7,152 nt of DNA from Candidatus Woesearchaeota archaeon (GTDB taxonomy: Archaea; Nanobdellota; Nanobdellia; Woesearchaeales; JACRKL01), in contig JACRKK010000111.1 of NCBI GenBank assembly GCA_016219795.1, forward strand, positions 1 through 7,152, given 5' to 3'. A model generated the notes under the pieces. That model was not told where the DNA came from. It saw nothing but the letters and a program-made list of their open reading frames with translations, and did no database searches. A program made the translations under genes and the position numbers. This document shows, in pieces, positions 5,369 through 7,152 of the stretch. The first letter of the stretch is position 1; every line of letters begins with the position of its first letter.

Positions 5369-7033
5369 ATGCCAACCGTAACACTAAACAAGGAAGTCTT
5401 TGAAAAAATGGTGGGAAAGAAACTCCCGCTTGAAGAACTCAAAGACAGAATCAGCATGCTGGGCACAGATCTTGAGAAGATAGAAGGTAACGACATTGTG
5501 GTGGAGGTGTTTCCCAACAGACCGGATATGCTTTCAGAGGCAGGGTTTGCACGGGCGTTTTCTTCGTTCATCAAGCAGAAAACAGGACTTCGCACTTACA
5601 AGACCAAGAAATCAGGATTCAAGGTCCTGGTGGATAAATCCGTGACCATGCGGCCGTACACAGCATGCGCTATCATCAAAAACCTGAAATTTGACGATGA
5701 GAGGATACGGCAGGTGATGCAGATTCAGGAGAAGCTTGCAAAGACGCATGGCAGAAACCGAAAAAAATCTGCGTATGGATTATATCCGTCCAAGGCCATC
5801 AGCTTTCCCCTCAGTTACGTCGCAAAAGATTCGCAGAAAGTGATGTTCCAGCCGCTTGGCTTTGATAAGAAGATTGTTGCATCACAAGTTGAGGAGTTGC
5901 ATCCTAAGGGAAAAGAATACAAATCTGTTGCCAAAGGATGGAAAAAGTATCCGTTTTTTATTGATGCTAAAGAGAATGTTCTGTGCATGCTTCCCTACAC
6001 TAATTCGCACGATACTGGAAAGATTGATGAGCGTACCACCGATGTTTTTGTTGAATGCACAGGCAATGATTTTGAGAATGTTAGTTTTGCGCTGAACATT
6101 CTGGCAACGATGCTTGCAGACATGGGTGGGGAAATATATACCATTGATATAGTGTATCCGGATAAGACAGTCACCATGCCAAATCTTGAACCAAAAAAAA
6201 TGATGTTTGATGTATCCTATATCAATAAATACCTGGGTCTGCAATTATCAGACAAAGAATGCGTTGCCTATTTGGAACGGATGGGTTATGGTTATGAAAA
6301 AGGGCATGTATTGGTGCCAGCCTACCGCGTGGATATCCTGCACCCCATTGACCTGGTTGAGGATATTGCCATCGCCTACGGCTATGAAAATTTTGCAGAA
6401 GAAATCCCCAACGTCATGACCATTGCACGACAAAATCCCTTTGAGGTATATAAAAAGAAGGTGGCAGAGATGATGGTTGGTCTTGGTTTTCTTGAAACCA
6501 AAAGCTACCACATCATGAGCAAGGAAAACCAGACAGCGCGTATGAATATTCAGGTTGATGTTATTGAACTTGCCAATTCCGTTTCAGTGGAGCACCATTC
6601 CATGCGTGCTTGGATGCTGCCTTCTATGATGCAGATCCTTACTATTAATACCCATCATGAATATCCCCAGAGGATATTTGAGATGGGGACAACATTTAGA
6701 AAAAATGCAAAGATGGAAACGAATGTTGAGGAAGGGGATATTCTCTGTACCGTCTCCTGCCACGCAGGTGCAAATGTGACTGAGGCAAAACAGATGCTTG
6801 ATTATCTTATGAGGATGCTTGGCATGCAGTATGAAGTGCATGCTGCAGACAACGGATGCTGCATCCCTGGAAGATGCGGCAAGGTTATGGTTGGTGGCAA
6901 AGAGGTAGGTTTTTTCGGGGAATTGCACCCTCAGGTGCTTGCTAACTGGAATCTTGAAATGCCTGCGTGCTTCTTTGAGGTGGATGTGAGTGCGTTGTTT
7001 GGACTTAGAAAAATTTCGGTAGTGTCTTACTAA
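5369..7033 (+). CDS. pheT: Phenylalanyl-tRNA synthetase beta subunit, archaeal type
   Basis: This subunit pairs with PheS in PheRS, contributes tRNA binding, and carries the editing (B3/B4) domain that clears Tyr-tRNA(Phe). The 554 residues match archaeal PheT, which lacks the extra N- and C-terminal domains of the bacterial form. It opens with the typical MPTVTLNKEVFEKMVG. PNRPDML (about 50-56) follows, then the B3/B4 region (about 90-265, with HGRNRKK and VFVECTGND), the B5 domain (about 272-340) ending in the conserved YRVDILHPIDLVEDIAIAYG (319-338), and the class II core-like fold (about 355-550, with VGLGFLETKSYHIMS, FEMGTTFR and GFFGELHPQVL). Within the editing domain the usual HD of the AIG.HD motif is replaced by YP (139-140). 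The start is fixed by GGAGG at 5355-5359. Its stop TAA overlaps the stop of the convergent gene. Confidence 0.96.
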   Translation: MPTVTLNKEVFEKMVGKKLPLEELKDRISMLGTDLEKIEGNDIVVEVFPNRPDMLSEAGFARAFSSFIKQKTGLRTYKTKKSGFKVLVDKSVTMRPYTACAIIKNLKFDDERIRQVMQIQEKLAKTHGRNRKKSAYGLYPSKAISFPLSYVAKDSQKVMFQPLGFDKKIVASQVEELHPKGKEYKSVAKGWKKYPFFIDAKENVLCMLPYTNSHDTGKIDERTTDVFVECTGNDFENVSFALNILATMLADMGGEIYTIDIVYPDKTVTMPNLEPKKMMFDVSYINKYLGLQLSDKECVAYLERMGYGYEKGHVLVPAYRVDILHPIDLVEDIAIAYGYENFAEEIPNVMTIARQNPFEVYKKKVAEMMVGLGFLETKSYHIMSKENQTARMNIQVDVIELANSVSVEHHSMRAWMLPSMMQILTINTHHEYPQRIFEMGTTFRKNAKMETNVEEGDILCTVSCHAGANVTEAKQMLDYLMRMLGMQYEVHAADNGCCIPGRCGKVMVGGKEVGFFGELHPQVLANWNLEMPACFFEVDVSALFGLRKISVVSY

Positions 7034-7152
7034 AGATACTTTAATTTTGTATGAAGAAAATTTCCCCATGTCCAGACTTTGGTTGCTTGTCCTTCGATTA
7101 TTGCTGGTGTCAGTTTTTCGTTGATAGGTTTCATGAAATTCCAGTAGAATTG
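7030..7152 (-). CDS. C-terminal end of a putative DDE-type transposase (partial)
   Basis: Read on the minus strand from the window edge, this frame is open for 40 residues and ends at TAG (7032-7030). The peptide contains FYWNFMKPINEKLTPAIIEG, then KVWTWGNFL. This resembles the C-terminal end of DDE transposases of the IS6/IS240-like and related integrase-fold groups, whose pattern is roughly NF.RPH..L...TPA..AGI followed by a tryptophan-containing tail. The catalytic D, D and E lie outside the window, so the assignment rests on the tail alone. The gene converges on pheT and their stop codons overlap in CTAA. It could be an insertion sequence, a decayed copy or a domesticated gene; another minus-strand protein is not excluded. 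Confidence 0.5.
   Translation of the reverse strand, partial: QFYWNFMKPINEKLTPAIIEGQATKVWTWGNFLHTKLKYL
7040..7050 (+). terminator. Possible weak T-rich terminator after pheT
   Basis: TTTAATTTTGT begins 7 bases after the pheT stop. It is the only T-rich tract before the window ends and lies within the coding tail of the convergent gene. It is not a strong tract. Confidence 0.25.

Noticed and set aside
6584..7069. Minus-strand ORF of 161 codons opposite the end of pheT
   Set aside because: Shadow of pheT. The neighbouring minus-strand frame that ends at 7030 gives a more protein-like tail.

Overview
The window looks like a piece of an archaeal chromosome, most likely from a small-genome DPANN-type lineage (Woesearchaeota-like; the lineage is inferred from overall feel, not shown). 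The support is as follows. The phenylalanyl-tRNA synthetase subunits are of the archaeal/eukaryotic type, with a winged-helix N-terminus on a 511-residue alpha subunit and a 554-residue beta subunit without the bacterial extra domains. TATA-like boxes sit about 26 bases before start codons, giving apparently leaderless genes. There is a stand-alone AlaX editing protein, and genes are packed with ATGA overlaps.

Layout from left to right: a possible 3' tail of an unrecognised gene (1-120); a non-coding stretch of 336 bases (121-456) holding a 34-bp near-perfect palindrome, a second hairpin and a diverged tandem repeat unit; a plus-strand gene for an unrecognised helical, probably solenoid, protein with an internal duplication (457-1413); and, convergent with it and sharing a palindromic stop TTATAA, a minus-strand M29 metallo-aminopeptidase (1408-2481). 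A 74-base divergent promoter region follows. Next comes a tight plus-strand cluster: pheS (2556-4091), alaX (4088-4798), a small lipoprotein (4795-5367) and pheT (5369-7033). At the right edge is the C-terminal end of a minus-strand gene that looks like a DDE transposase; its stop codon overlaps that of pheT (7030-7152).

The four-gene cluster is built for aminoacyl-tRNA quality. PheS and PheT form the heterotetrameric PheRS that charges tRNA-Phe. AlaX hydrolyses mischarged tRNA-Ala in trans. The lipoprotein is the odd member: it is clearly AT-richer than its neighbours, predicted to be anchored outside the cell, and rich in N-glycosylation sequons, yet it is translationally coupled on both sides.

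The strongest candidates for something undescribed are the hairpin-plus-repeat region at 217-372, where one strand has up to three alternative pairing partners, and the duplicated solenoid gene just downstream. Everything here was read by eye; no database search was made.
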